Shown here piece after piece: positions 40,435 through 48,549 of a DNA stretch of 64,000 nt. A model generated the notes under the pieces. It searched no databases, had not been told where the DNA came from, and saw only the letters and a list, made by a program, of their open reading frames with translations. The stretch spans positions 1 through 64,000 of the forward strand of contig CAWGHZ010000003.1 of assembly GCA_963822575.1 (NCBI GenBank), written 5' to 3'. Positions within the stretch are counted from its first letter, which is position 1. The number at the start of each line of letters is the position of its first letter. The translations under genes and the position numbers were made by a program. Source of the stretch: CAWGHZ01 sp963822575 (GTDB lineage: Bacteria; Pseudomonadota; Alphaproteobacteria; MPNO01; DASWLB01).

Positions 40435-41742
40435 TCAGGCCGCCGCCCGCTTCTCCACCGCCTCGATGCGGCCGCGGAGGTCGGAGAGCGCGCCGTCGTC
40501 GTCGATGGCGCGGCTCGCCGCGGCGTAGAGCGCCTCGACGTCGCCCTCGCCCAGCGACCGGTCGAGCACGCGGTGGAACTTGTCCTTCACCGCCTCGGCG
40601 TCCAGGCGGCGGCCGGGATCGCCGGGCGCGTCCAGGACCTCCTCCGACGCCGAGCCGGAATCGAGCTCGACCTCGATGCGCGCCGGCCAGCGCGCCGGGT
40701 AGTGCACGGCGAGCGCGTCGTCCGCGGCGATGGCGACCCTGGCGGCAAAGTCGGCGATCGGCCCCGCGGCGGCGATCCGCTCGCGCGCCACGTCGTAGAG
40801 CCCCTCCGGGTCGTGCGCGGCGAGGCCGAGCTGGTAGGCAGCGCTGACGATCGAGGTGGTGCGGTTCAACGGATCGGCCTTGGTCGAGATCATGGCGCGA
40901 TAGGCCTCGGGCACGAAGACCCGCACCGACTTGATCGCGTCGACGGCGATGCCGCGCCCGAGAATCGCCTGGAGCCCTGCGACCGCGCCGACCGCCTGCT
41001 TCGCCGAGCAGAACGGCTTGAGCGAAAGCCGCGCGAGCGCCGCCCCGTTGCGCAAGCCGTCGGCGAAGACGGCTTGGTTCGCCTCGATCCCATGCGCGCC
41101 CTTGAGCCACGGCCCGTCGAGGAGTTCCGGATCGCCGGTGAAGCCCGCGGCGGCGGCCCGGGCGGCGCGCGCGCCCGCCGCGGCCCCCTCCGCCATCACC
41201 AGCCAGCGCGCCGGCAAGGGCGGCGGCGGCCGGCCGGGGCCGGGCGTCGCCAGCGCGGCCGCGATGGCGAGGGCGTGGGTCGTAGCGTTCTCGTCCAGCC
41301 CGGCGGCGCGCGCGGCGGCGGCGGCGGCGCCCAACGGCGCGGCGAAGCAGGTCGGCCAGATGCCGCGATAGAGCACCTTCGGCCCGTCGATGGCGAGGCC
41401 GTAGCGCGTCATCGCCTCGTAGGCGACGGCGACCGCGTCGGCGAAGGCGGCAGCGCCGGTCGCGGCGGTGAGCGCCGTCGGCACCACCACCGAGCCCGGC
41501 GTTGTGCAGGAGGCGAGGTGGATGTCGTCGATCTCGGTGAGGCGCGTCACCGCCGTCCGCCGCGCCACCGCATCGTCGCCGAGAAGCGCCGCGAGCGCGC
41601 GTCCCTCCGGCGTGTGGAGCCCCGCGACCAGCGCGCCCGCCGTGTCGATCACGTGGCGGCGCAATATCTCGCGGTCGGACCGGCTGAGCTCGGCCGCGCG
41701 CGCCGTGGCGACGTGTTGGGCGACGGTCTCCAGTGCGCTCAT
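40435..41742 (-). CDS. MmgE/PrpD family protein
   Basis: The 435-residue protein has the MmgE/PrpD pattern: RHVIDTAGALVAGLHTPEGR, EIDDIHLASCTTPGSVVVPT, AYEAMTRYGLAIDG, KGAHGIEANQAVFADGL, RLSLKPFCSAKQAVGAVAGL and AVKDKFHRVLDRSLGEGDVE. The family includes 2-methylcitrate dehydratase and cis-aconitate decarboxylase, and many members of unknown substrate. No prpB or prpC is nearby, so propionate use is not supported. The start is at 41742, divergent from the SDR gene 98 bp away. Confidence 0.85.
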   Translation of the reverse strand: MSALETVAQHVATARAAELSRSDREILRRHVIDTAGALVAGLHTPEGRALAALLGDDAVARRTAVTRLTEIDDIHLASCTTPGSVVVPTALTAATGAAAFADAVAVAYEAMTRYGLAIDGPKVLYRGIWPTCFAAPLGAAAAAARAAGLDENATTHALAIAAALATPGPGRPPPPLPARWLVMAEGAAAGARAARAAAAGFTGDPELLDGPWLKGAHGIEANQAVFADGLRNGAALARLSLKPFCSAKQAVGAVAGLQAILGRGIAVDAIKSVRVFVPEAYRAMISTKADPLNRTTSIVSAAYQLGLAAHDPEGLYDVARERIAAAGPIADFAARVAIAADDALAVHYPARWPARIEVELDSGSASEEVLDAPGDPGRRLDAEAVKDKFHRVLDRSLGEGDVEALYAAASRAIDDDGALSDLRGRIEAVEKRAAA

Positions 41743-41840
41743 GCTCACCCCCCCGAAGCGCCCGATCATAAAGGCGCGCCGGCAGCGCGACAACGCCACG
41801 CGCGGCCGCTAGACTTCCCCGACCGGAACGGGAGGGACCG

Positions 41841-42680
41841 ATGGGGGTGCTCGACGGCAAGACCGCGATCGTCACCGGCGCGGCGAGCGGCATGGGCAGG
41901 ATCATGGCGCGCGCGCTGCTGGACGAAGGCACGAAGATCGCGGCGGTCGACCGCAACGCCGACGGGCTCGCCCAATTCGCCGCGGAGGCCGGAAGAGCCG
42001 GCGCGTCCGCGCGGTTCCATACGGTCACGGCCGACGTGCGCGACGAGGCGGCGATCGCCGCGCTCGTCGCCGGCACGATCGACCGGTTCGGCGGGCTCCA
42101 CGCGCTGGTCAACAATGCCGGGCTCGGGCCGCAGCACGTCGTCGCCGACTTCGCCACGCGCAAGGTGAAGTTCTGGGAGGCGAAGCCCGCCGACTGGCAG
42201 CGCCTGTTCGACGTCAACGTCAGGGGGCCGTTCCTCACCGCCTGCGCGGTGGTGCCCCACATGCTGCACCAGGGCTGGGGGCGGATCGTCAACGTGACGA
42301 CCAGCTTCGACACAATGCTGGAGGAGGGGTTCTCGCCCTATGGCCCGGCCAAGGCGGCGCTCGAAGCCCAGAGCGCGATCTGGGCCAAGGACCTGAAGGG
42401 CACCGGCGTCGCGGTCAACATCCTGGTGCCGGGCGGCGCGGCCGACACGCCCTTCGTGCCGGTGCGCGCCGGCCAGGACCGCGCCAAGCTGGTCCGGCCC
42501 GAGGTGATGGCAGCGCCCATCGTGTGGCTCGTCTCCGAAGCGTCGGACGGCGTCACCGGATCGCGCTTCGTCGGCAGGCTGTGGGACACATCGCTCCCGC
42601 CCGGCGAGGCGGCGGCCAAGGTGCGCGCCCCCATCGGCTGGGAGGGGTTCGGCATCCAGTCCGCGTCGCGGTCCGGCTGA
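41841..42680 (+). CDS. SDR family oxidoreductase, first gene of ring-cleavage operon
   Basis: The 279-residue protein has DGKTAIVTGAASGMGRIMAR, TADVRDEAAIAALVAG, LHALVNNAGLGPQHVV, IVNVTTSFDTMLEEGFSPYG and PYGPAKAALEAQSAIWAKDL. The YxxxK pair is Y-G-P-A-K, and the catalytic serine falls in VTTSFD, one of the alternative arrangements. It belongs to the NAD(P)-dependent short-chain dehydrogenases. The ATG follows gggagggaccg. It starts a plus-strand unit of at least nine closely spaced genes including LigA, LigB and an ABC transporter. Confidence 0.88.
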   Translation: MGVLDGKTAIVTGAASGMGRIMARALLDEGTKIAAVDRNADGLAQFAAEAGRAGASARFHTVTADVRDEAAIAALVAGTIDRFGGLHALVNNAGLGPQHVVADFATRKVKFWEAKPADWQRLFDVNVRGPFLTACAVVPHMLHQGWGRIVNVTTSFDTMLEEGFSPYGPAKAALEAQSAIWAKDLKGTGVAVNILVPGGAADTPFVPVRAGQDRAKLVRPEVMAAPIVWLVSEASDGVTGSRFVGRLWDTSLPPGEAAAKVRAPIGWEGFGIQSASRSG

Positions 42681-42684
42681 GAAG

Positions 42685-43008
42685 GTGGCGGACTTCACCT
42701 TCGAGTTCCACGGCCTGCCGCCGCTCGCCGGCGAGCGGGCCAAGGTCAACGGGCTTGCCGCGCATATCCGGGAGCTGCGCGTGCGCAGCGGGGCGAAGCC
42801 GTTCCGCAATGTGTTCGTGCAGATCAAGCTCACCTGCTACGCCCCGCCCGCCTCGGGCCTGTCGAGCCCGCTGCCGATCGTCGACGGGCTGTGCCAGGCG
42901 CTGGTCAAGGCGGGGATACTGGGGAGCCTTTCGGACGTGCGCGACCTGCGCTACCGCCGGCGCCAGGGCCCGGAGGTGCGCTGCGTGGTGACGCTTTCGC
43001 GCCTGTAG
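42685..43008 (+). CDS. Hypothetical protein, possible RusA-like fold
   Basis: The 107-residue product starts at a GTG 4 bp after the SDR stop. It reads MADFTFEFHGLPPLAGERAK, FRNVFVQIKLTCYAPPASGL, PLPIVDGLCQALVKAGILG and VRCVVTLSRL. A short central D-G-L helix and edge strands give a loose resemblance to RusA-like domains, but the catalytic aspartates of RusA are not clear. No annotated function can be given. Placement between an SDR and a LigA-like gene suggests it belongs to the same catabolic unit. Confidence 0.55.
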   Translation: MADFTFEFHGLPPLAGERAKVNGLAAHIRELRVRSGAKPFRNVFVQIKLTCYAPPASGLSSPLPIVDGLCQALVKAGILGSLSDVRDLRYRRRQGPEVRCVVTLSRL

Positions 43009-43046
43009 AATGCGCGATAGTCTCGGCAGAAGGAGTGGAGGAGGCG

Positions 43047-43346
43047 ATGAGCATTTCCGACGTGGTGCGCACCCTGCCCGCCAACCGCATGGTGTTCGAG
43101 GTGCGCCGCGACCTGGCGCTGGTCGCCCGCTTCAGGGACGACCTCGAAGGGCTGATGACCGATTACGGCCTTTCCGAGGAGGAGAAGCAGGCCTTCCGCG
43201 ACAAGGACTTGAAGCGCATGGCCGATCTCGGCGTGCACCCGTATTTCTTGACGCAGATCACGCGGCTCTATTTCGGCTCGACGCGCAATCACCAGGCGAG
43301 CGAGGCCGCCAGGCTCTACCAGAAGGCCCTGGTGGAGGACGCGTGA
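43047..43346 (+). CDS. LigA-like extradiol dioxygenase small subunit
   Basis: The 99-residue helical product has RTLPANRMVFEVRRDLALVA, LMTDYGLSEEEKQAFRDKDL and HPYFLTQITRLYFGSTRNHQ. This is the pattern of the LigA domain, the alpha subunit of protocatechuate 4,5-dioxygenase and relatives, which caps the active site of the LigB subunit. Its TGA stop shares a base with the ATG of the LigB gene (TGATG), supporting co-translation of a two-subunit enzyme. Confidence 0.88.
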   Translation: MSISDVVRTLPANRMVFEVRRDLALVARFRDDLEGLMTDYGLSEEEKQAFRDKDLKRMADLGVHPYFLTQITRLYFGSTRNHQASEAARLYQKALVEDA

Positions 43347-44182
43347 TGGCCGAGATCGTCTGCACCCTTGCCCTCGCCCACGCGCCCGGCCTCACCGGCT
43401 GGCTCGACATGGCGCCGGAGGACCAGCAGAAGGGCCTCAAGGACGGCTACGCCGAGATGGGGCGCATCCTGCGCGCCGCCAAGCCCGACGTGATCCTGGG
43501 CTTTTCCAACGACCACATCCTCAACCTGCCGCTCGACAACACGCCGGATTTCTGCATCGGCACGGCGGCGGAATGGCACGGCCCGGCGCCGTGGTTCAAG
43601 GACTGGCTCGCCATCGGCGACTACACCGTGGGCGGCAATCCCGACGTCGCGCGCACGCTGGTGCGCGAGCTCGACCGGCGCGGCGTCGCGTTCGCGTTCC
43701 GGGACGATTTGCTGTTCGACGACAATTTCTCCGTGCCGCTCACCATGCTGACGCCGGACTACGACATCCCGCTGGTGCCGGTGCACATGAATTGCGTCGT
43801 GCCGCCCTGCCCCACTGCCGCGCACTGCTTCGACGTGGGACGGCAGGTCGCCGAGGTGGTGCGCGAGACGCTCCCCGCCGGCATGCGCGTCGCGCTGATG
43901 GGAACCGGCGGCATGTCGCACGACCCCGGCGGCAAGCGCTACTTCCAGATCGACGAGGCGTTCGACCGCTGGTTCCTCGAACTGATCGCGCAGGGCGAGG
44001 CCGAGCGCGCGCTCGCCGAATGCACGTTCGACCGCCTCAAGGAGGCGGGCGACGGCGGCACGCCCGAGCTGCTCGCCTGGTTCGTGCCGTGGGGCGCGGC
44101 GGCGGGCGCGAAGGCGCACGTCGTCTGCTACGAGCCGACCGTCGCGCTCCGCTGCGGCATGGGCGGCGTGGTGTGGAATTGA
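43346..44182 (+). CDS. LigB-type extradiol ring-cleavage dioxygenase large subunit
   Basis: The 278-residue protein has ALAHAPGLTGWLD with an N-terminal His, LGFSNDHILNLPLDNTPDFC with the second His, YDIPLVPVHMNCVVPPCPTA, and LMGTGGMSHDPGGKRYFQID. Histidines of the AHAP and NDH motifs and a downstream glutamate form the Fe(II) site of class III extradiol dioxygenases (LigB fold). It would open catecholic rings with O2. The nearby isochorismatase-type hydrolase suggests that an amide- or nitrogen-containing aromatic may be the substrate, but that is inference. Confidence 0.9.
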   Translation: MAEIVCTLALAHAPGLTGWLDMAPEDQQKGLKDGYAEMGRILRAAKPDVILGFSNDHILNLPLDNTPDFCIGTAAEWHGPAPWFKDWLAIGDYTVGGNPDVARTLVRELDRRGVAFAFRDDLLFDDNFSVPLTMLTPDYDIPLVPVHMNCVVPPCPTAAHCFDVGRQVAEVVRETLPAGMRVALMGTGGMSHDPGGKRYFQIDEAFDRWFLELIAQGEAERALAECTFDRLKEAGDGGTPELLAWFVPWGAAAGAKAHVVCYEPTVALRCGMGGVVWN

Positions 44183-44192
44183 GGAGGAACCG

Positions 44193-44855
44193 ATGACCGA
44201 GATGCTGACCACGATCGAGGACCTGATCCGCCCGGAGCACACGGCGCTCCTGGTCATCGACATGCAGAACGATTTCTGCGCCGAAGGCGGCTACATCGAC
44301 AAGGTGGTGAAGGCCGATCTGTCGGGCTGCGAAGGCGTGGCGGCGGCCATCAACCGGCTTGTCGACACCGCGCGCGCGGCGGGCGTTGCCATCGTCTGGA
44401 TCCGCGCAAATTACGAGCCGCGCTACCTCGCCGACCCGATGAGGACGCGCAACGCGAGCCGCGACCCGACGAACGCTGTCTGCTGCGAAGGCGGCACGTG
44501 GGGCTACGATTTCTGGCGCATGACACCCCGCGACGGCGAGTTCTTCGTCGAGAAGCACCGCTACGACGCGTTCCTCGGCACGCCGCTCGACGACATATTG
44601 CGCAACAACGGCATCCGGACGCTCGTGACCACCGGGGTCGTCACTAACGTTTGCGTGGAGTTGACGCTGCGCGCTGGCTTCTTCCGCGGCTACTACATCG
44701 TCGTGCCGGAGGATGCAGTCGGCTCGTCGCACAAGGACCTGCACGACGCGACGCTCAAGAACGTGCGCATGTATTACGGCACGGTCACCGACGCCGCCGC
44801 GCTCGCCGGAATGTGGGGGGCCGCCGCCAAGCACGGCCTTCGCAAGGCCGGTTAA
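44193..44855 (+). CDS. Isochorismatase-family cysteine hydrolase
   Basis: The 220-residue product has TALLVIDMQNDFCAEGGYID with the catalytic Asp, VAIVWIRANYEPRYLADPMR, EFFVEKHRYDAFLGTPLDDI with the catalytic Lys, and LVTTGVVTNVCVELTLRAGF with the nucleophilic Cys in the usual TxVCVE context. These enzymes hydrolyse isochorismate, N-carbamoyl compounds, biuret, ureidoacrylate or nicotinamide. It lies 10 bp after the LigB gene. Combined with the NitT/TauT transporter that follows, use as an amidohydrolase on a nitrogen-containing aromatic or ureide is plausible. Confidence 0.9.
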   Translation: MTEMLTTIEDLIRPEHTALLVIDMQNDFCAEGGYIDKVVKADLSGCEGVAAAINRLVDTARAAGVAIVWIRANYEPRYLADPMRTRNASRDPTNAVCCEGGTWGYDFWRMTPRDGEFFVEKHRYDAFLGTPLDDILRNNGIRTLVTTGVVTNVCVELTLRAGFFRGYYIVVPEDAVGSSHKDLHDATLKNVRMYYGTVTDAAALAGMWGAAAKHGLRKAG

Positions 44856-44943
44856 GGCGGTTTGACGGGATCGATTTATGGGCTACGCTGAGGTGCGCGT
44901 TCGACAACGATAACGAAGTACCGTCAGGGAGCGGACCGCGCCG

Positions 44944-45714
44944 ATGGACGGATTCATACGGGGACGTAACGTCAACCTGACCTTCCGGCCGCCCAACCGC
45001 GCGGCCGTGCGGGCGCTTTCCGGCTTCGACATCGAGGTGCGCGAGTTGGAGTTCCTGTCGATCGTGGGCCCGTCGGGCTGCGGCAAGTCGACCTTCCTCA
45101 ACGTACTCCTGGGCCTGATCCGCCCCGATTCGGGCGAGCTTGCCATGCGCGGGCGCGCCATTACCGGCCCCGGCACCGACCGCGCCATGGTGTTCCAGGA
45201 GTTCGGCCTCCTGCCCTGGCGCACGGTGCAGTCGAACGTCGAGCTGGGGCTGCAGCTCAAGGGCGCGCCCACCGCCGCCCGCCGCGAGGTGTCGGGCCGC
45301 TTCATCGAGATGGTCGGGCTCTCGGGCTTCGAAAGCCACTATCCGCACGAGCTTTCGGGCGGGATGAAGCAGCGCGTCGGGCTCGCCCGCGCGCTCGCCA
45401 CCGACCCCGACGTGCTGCTGATGGACGAGCCGTTCGCCGCGCTCGACGCGCAGACGCGCGACCTGATGCAGGCGGAGCTTCTGCGCATCTGGCACGAGGC
45501 CCAGAAGACCGTTCTGTTCGTCACCCACCAGATCGACGAGGCGATCTATCTGTCGGACCGGGTGATGGTGATGACCAAACGGCCGGGCCGCGCCAAGACG
45601 ATCTTCGACATCGACCTGCCGCGCCCGCGCGACTACGAGATGCGCGTCACGCCCGAATTCAACGAGATGAAGCTCGACATCTGGAACGCCCTCAAGGACG
45701 AGATCACGGTGTAG
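44944..45714 (+). CDS. NitT/TauT-type ABC transporter ATP-binding protein
   Basis: The 256-residue ATPase has the Walker A motif GPSGCGKST (about residues 42-50), LPWRTVQSNVELGLQLKGAP typical of the SsuB/TauB group, the ABC signature LSGGMKQRVGLARALA, Walker B VLLMDEPFAALDAQTRDLMQ and FVTHQIDEAIYLSDRVMVM. It lies 2 bp before the permease gene. It is the first of four transporter genes in the order ATPase, permease, permease, binding protein. Confidence 0.93.
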   Translation: MDGFIRGRNVNLTFRPPNRAAVRALSGFDIEVRELEFLSIVGPSGCGKSTFLNVLLGLIRPDSGELAMRGRAITGPGTDRAMVFQEFGLLPWRTVQSNVELGLQLKGAPTAARREVSGRFIEMVGLSGFESHYPHELSGGMKQRVGLARALATDPDVLLMDEPFAALDAQTRDLMQAELLRIWHEAQKTVLFVTHQIDEAIYLSDRVMVMTKRPGRAKTIFDIDLPRPRDYEMRVTPEFNEMKLDIWNALKDEITV

Positions 45715-45717
45715 ACG

Positions 45718-46548
45718 ATGGCGACCACGGTCACCCGCGCGACGACCGGCCCGGCCGAAGCGGCGGACGAAGCGCCGCGCCGGAGCTTCCTGCAGCGCTA
45801 CCAGAAGCCGCTTCTCGGCGCGCTCGCGGTCGTGCTGTTCCTCGTCGCGTGGCAGGAAGTCTTCCTGGTGGTGCCGTTCGACCCGCTTTTCATCACCAAG
45901 CCGAGCATGATCTTCGATGCGCTTGTCTCGATGGTGAGCGAGGGCGACCTCGGCAACGACCTCGCCGTCTCGGCCGTGCCGTTCCTCTACGGCTTCGTCG
46001 CCGCGGCGATCGCGGGCGTCGCGCTCGGCATCGTCATGGGCTGGCGCACGCGCGTGGGCTACGCGCTCGACCCCTTGATGACGCTCCTGTACGCGAGCCC
46101 GCTGATCGCGCTCGCGCCCCTGTTCGTGGTGTTCTTCGGCGTCGGCGTCGTGTCCAAGTTGCTGATCATCTTCGTGCTCGCGATCTTCCCGTTCATGTTC
46201 AACGCCTATGCCGGCGTGCACGCAGTGGATCCCCTGCTGATCAACGTGGTCCGCTCGATGGGCGGGAAGGAGCGCGACCTCTACTGGAAGGTGATCGTGC
46301 CGAGCGTGCTGCCCTATCTGGTGGCGGCGGCACGCATCGCGGTCGGCCGGGCGCTGATCGGGATATTAATCGGCGAGTTCTTCGCAGCGTCCGAAGGCAT
46401 CGGCTACGCCATCGAGCGCTACGGCAATCTGTTCGCGATGGACCGCATGTTCGCCGCCATCGTGATCATCATGGTGATCGCCGTCATCCTCACCGAGGGC
46501 ATCCGCTGGGCCGAGCGCGCCGCCTTCCCCTGGCGCGTGGGGAGCTGA
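45718..46548 (+). CDS. NitT/TauT-type ABC transporter permease, subunit 1
   Basis: The 276-residue protein has six transmembrane segments, including LLGALAVVLFLVAWQEVFLV, LYGFVAAAIAGVALGIVMGW and LIIFVLAIFPFMFNAYAGVH. The EAA-type loop is GGKERDLYWKVIVPSVLPYL, and IGILIGEFFAASEGIGYAI follows. These are the hallmarks of SsuC/TauC permeases. An N-terminal cytoplasmic extension (about 35 residues, Ala/Thr-rich) precedes the first helix. The second permease begins 1 bp after its stop. Confidence 0.92.
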   Translation: MATTVTRATTGPAEAADEAPRRSFLQRYQKPLLGALAVVLFLVAWQEVFLVVPFDPLFITKPSMIFDALVSMVSEGDLGNDLAVSAVPFLYGFVAAAIAGVALGIVMGWRTRVGYALDPLMTLLYASPLIALAPLFVVFFGVGVVSKLLIIFVLAIFPFMFNAYAGVHAVDPLLINVVRSMGGKERDLYWKVIVPSVLPYLVAAARIAVGRALIGILIGEFFAASEGIGYAIERYGNLFAMDRMFAAIVIIMVIAVILTEGIRWAERAAFPWRVGS

Positions 46549-46549
46549 G

Positions 46550-47407
46550 ATGGCCCGCCTCGTACCCGATCCCGCCGCCCTCGGCGCTGTCGAGCCCGCC
46601 GCGCCCGAGGCGCCGGGGCGCGCCGCCTGGCGCCGGTCGGAATCGGGCGTGCTCGGCTTCGGGACGATCCTCGTCGTCCTGGCCCTTTGGGAAGTGCTGC
46701 CCAACGTCGTCACGATGTCGGCCGGGACCAAGCTGTTCTTCGCCACGCCGACCCAGGTGGTCGCCACGCTGTGGGACATGCTCGTCGGCGGCAGCGTGTG
46801 GGGCCCGCTCAGCGTCAGCGCGTCGGGCTTCGCCATCGGGCTGGGGCTCGCCATCGCGGTCGGGCTGCCGCTCGGCGTGCTGATCGGCCGCTCGTCGGTG
46901 CTGAACGCGATGTGCGACCCATTCGTCACCGCGCTCAACGCGACTCCGCGGCTCGTCTTCCTGCCGCTGCTGCTCCTGTGGTTCGGGCTCGGGCTGTGGT
47001 CGAAGGTGGCGATCGTCTTCCTCGGCGCGCTGCTGCCGATGCTGATCAACACCTACGAGGGGGTGCGCAACACCGACCGGCTGCTGGTCAACGTGGTGCG
47101 CGCGTTCGGAGCCAACGAATGGCAGATCGCCAGGATGGTGGTGGTGCCGAACGCGCTGCCTTACATCGTCGCCGGCCTGCGCCTCGCCATCGGTCGCGCG
47201 ATCCTGGGCGTCGTGGTCAGCGAGTTCTTCGGCTCGGCCGAGGGGCTCGGCGTCATCATGGTGCGCGCGGCCGGGCGCTACCAGGTCGACGTGGTGTTCG
47301 CCGGCGTCATCATCTTCGCCGCGCTCTCGCTCGCCATGACCGCGCTGGTGAAGCTTCTCGAGCACCGGTTGAGCCGCTGGCGGCCGCAACAGCTCGCCCA
47401 GGACTGA
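46550..47407 (+). CDS. NitT/TauT-type ABC transporter permease, subunit 2
   Basis: The 285-residue permease is a paralogue of the preceding gene, with GFGTILVVLALWEVLPNVVT, SASGFAIGLGLAIAVGLPLG, ATPRLVFLPLLLLWFGLGLW, the EAA-type loop GANEWQIARMVVVPNALPYI, and ILGVVVSEFFGSAEGLGVIM. A heterodimeric permease is likely, which is less common than the single SsuC-type homodimer. Both permeases carry N-terminal extensions of about 40 residues. Confidence 0.92.
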   Translation: MARLVPDPAALGAVEPAAPEAPGRAAWRRSESGVLGFGTILVVLALWEVLPNVVTMSAGTKLFFATPTQVVATLWDMLVGGSVWGPLSVSASGFAIGLGLAIAVGLPLGVLIGRSSVLNAMCDPFVTALNATPRLVFLPLLLLWFGLGLWSKVAIVFLGALLPMLINTYEGVRNTDRLLVNVVRAFGANEWQIARMVVVPNALPYIVAGLRLAIGRAILGVVVSEFFGSAEGLGVIMVRAAGRYQVDVVFAGVIIFAALSLAMTALVKLLEHRLSRWRPQQLAQD

Positions 47408-47460
47408 CCGGAGCCACACGCCAAAAGCCGAAACGAAAAGTCCAACAAAAGGAGAGGGTC

Positions 47461-48549
47461 ATGCGCACGTCACGTATCGCGTTCGCCTTCCTGGCCGCCG
47501 TCGCGGCCACAGCCGTGGCGGCGCCGCCCGCCGCGCGGGCCGACGACCACAAGATCCGCATCGGCATGGCGGTCGGGGGCAACGGCTTCCACATTCCGAG
47601 CTACGTCGCGATGGCGAAGGGCTACTACAAGAAGAACGGCATCGACGCGACCATGATCGAGCTCGCCGGCTCCGCCCTGGTCCGCGCGCCGCTTGCCGGC
47701 GCGGCCGACACGGTGCCGATCCCCTCGGGCGGCGCGCAGGCAGCGCTCCTTGGCGCCAAGATGATCTACATCGTCAACAAGTCGCTCCGCTCGCAGTGGG
47801 AGATCGTGGCGCCCAAATCCATCACCAAGGCCGAGCAGCTCAAGGGCCAGACGGTCGGGTTCGGCACCGAGGGCGGTGCCAACTACGACGAGGGCGCGGC
47901 GGTGCTCTCGCGCTTCTTCCACATGAATCCCGGCAAGGACTACAAGGTCATCTCGTTCCAGTCCGAGACGGGCGAGCTCGCGGCGCTGATCAACGGCGAT
48001 GTGAAGGCGGCGCTCCTGTCGGTGCCGCACGCCGCCGAGGCGATCAAGGCGGGCTACCACGTGCTCCTGCGCACCGGCGACTACCTGCCGCGCGTCGGCG
48101 GCTCGTTCTGGGTGACCCAGAAGTTCTTCGACAACAATCCCGAGACGGTGAAGGCCTTCATCAAGTCGATCGCCGAGGCGGTCGAGTACTTCCGGTCCAA
48201 CAAGGAGGGCTCGATCCCGATCCTGAAGCAGTATCTCGGCTTCAAGGACGACGCCACTGCCGCCATCGTGTGGGACCAGCTCCACGATGCGTTCGGCGCG
48301 GAGATGCCGAAGGACCTGTTCCGCGCTTTGTTCGAATCGCGCCGCCAGACGATGATCCGCCACCACCAGTGGGCGAAGGACAAGCCCTTGCCCGACCCGG
48401 AGAAGTGGCTCGCCCGCGGCCTTCTCGAATTCGACCCTCAAGGAGATCAACTACACGCCCACCAAGGTCGGCCCGAGGAGCTGATCCAGTACCGAGACTG
48501 TCACCCCGGATCGCCGCTGCGCAGCATCCGGGGTGATAATTTCGATTAG
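47461..48549 (+). CDS. NitT/TauT-type substrate-binding protein, C-terminal frameshift
   Basis: The frame of about 362 residues has a signal peptide (IAFAFLAAVAATAVAAPPAA) and the SsuA/NMT1-like domain: HIPSYVAMAKGYYKKNGIDA, VPIPSGGAQAALLGAKMIYI, LKGQTVGFGTEGGANYDEG and VTQKFFDNNPETVKAFIKSI. At about 48430 the frame seems shifted by one extra T. Skipping it gives STLKEINYTPTKVGPRS and a stop at 48482-48484, a normal ending. In the frame as given, the last 25 residues derive from the intergenic repeat and overlap the end of the PBP1A gene. The extra base could be a sequencing error. Confidence 0.88.
   Translation: MRTSRIAFAFLAAVAATAVAAPPAARADDHKIRIGMAVGGNGFHIPSYVAMAKGYYKKNGIDATMIELAGSALVRAPLAGAADTVPIPSGGAQAALLGAKMIYIVNKSLRSQWEIVAPKSITKAEQLKGQTVGFGTEGGANYDEGAAVLSRFFHMNPGKDYKVISFQSETGELAALINGDVKAALLSVPHAAEAIKAGYHVLLRTGDYLPRVGGSFWVTQKFFDNNPETVKAFIKSIAEAVEYFRSNKEGSIPILKQYLGFKDDATAAIVWDQLHDAFGAEMPKDLFRALFESRRQTMIRHHQWAKDKPLPDPEKWLARGLLEFDPQGDQLHAHQGRPEELIQYRDCHPGSPLRSIRGDNFD
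48499..48538. repeat. Short palindromic intergenic repeat, type E
   Basis: It begins tgtcaccccggatcgcc and ends gcatccggggtgata, a compact hairpin of the same family as 40301 and 56848, lying at the convergent junction of the binding-protein and PBP1A genes. Confidence 0.75.

Noticed and set aside
40435..41742. 2-methylcitrate dehydratase of propionate catabolism
   Set aside because: The gene belongs to the MmgE/PrpD family, but prpB, prpC and other pathway genes are missing nearby, so the specific name is not supported.
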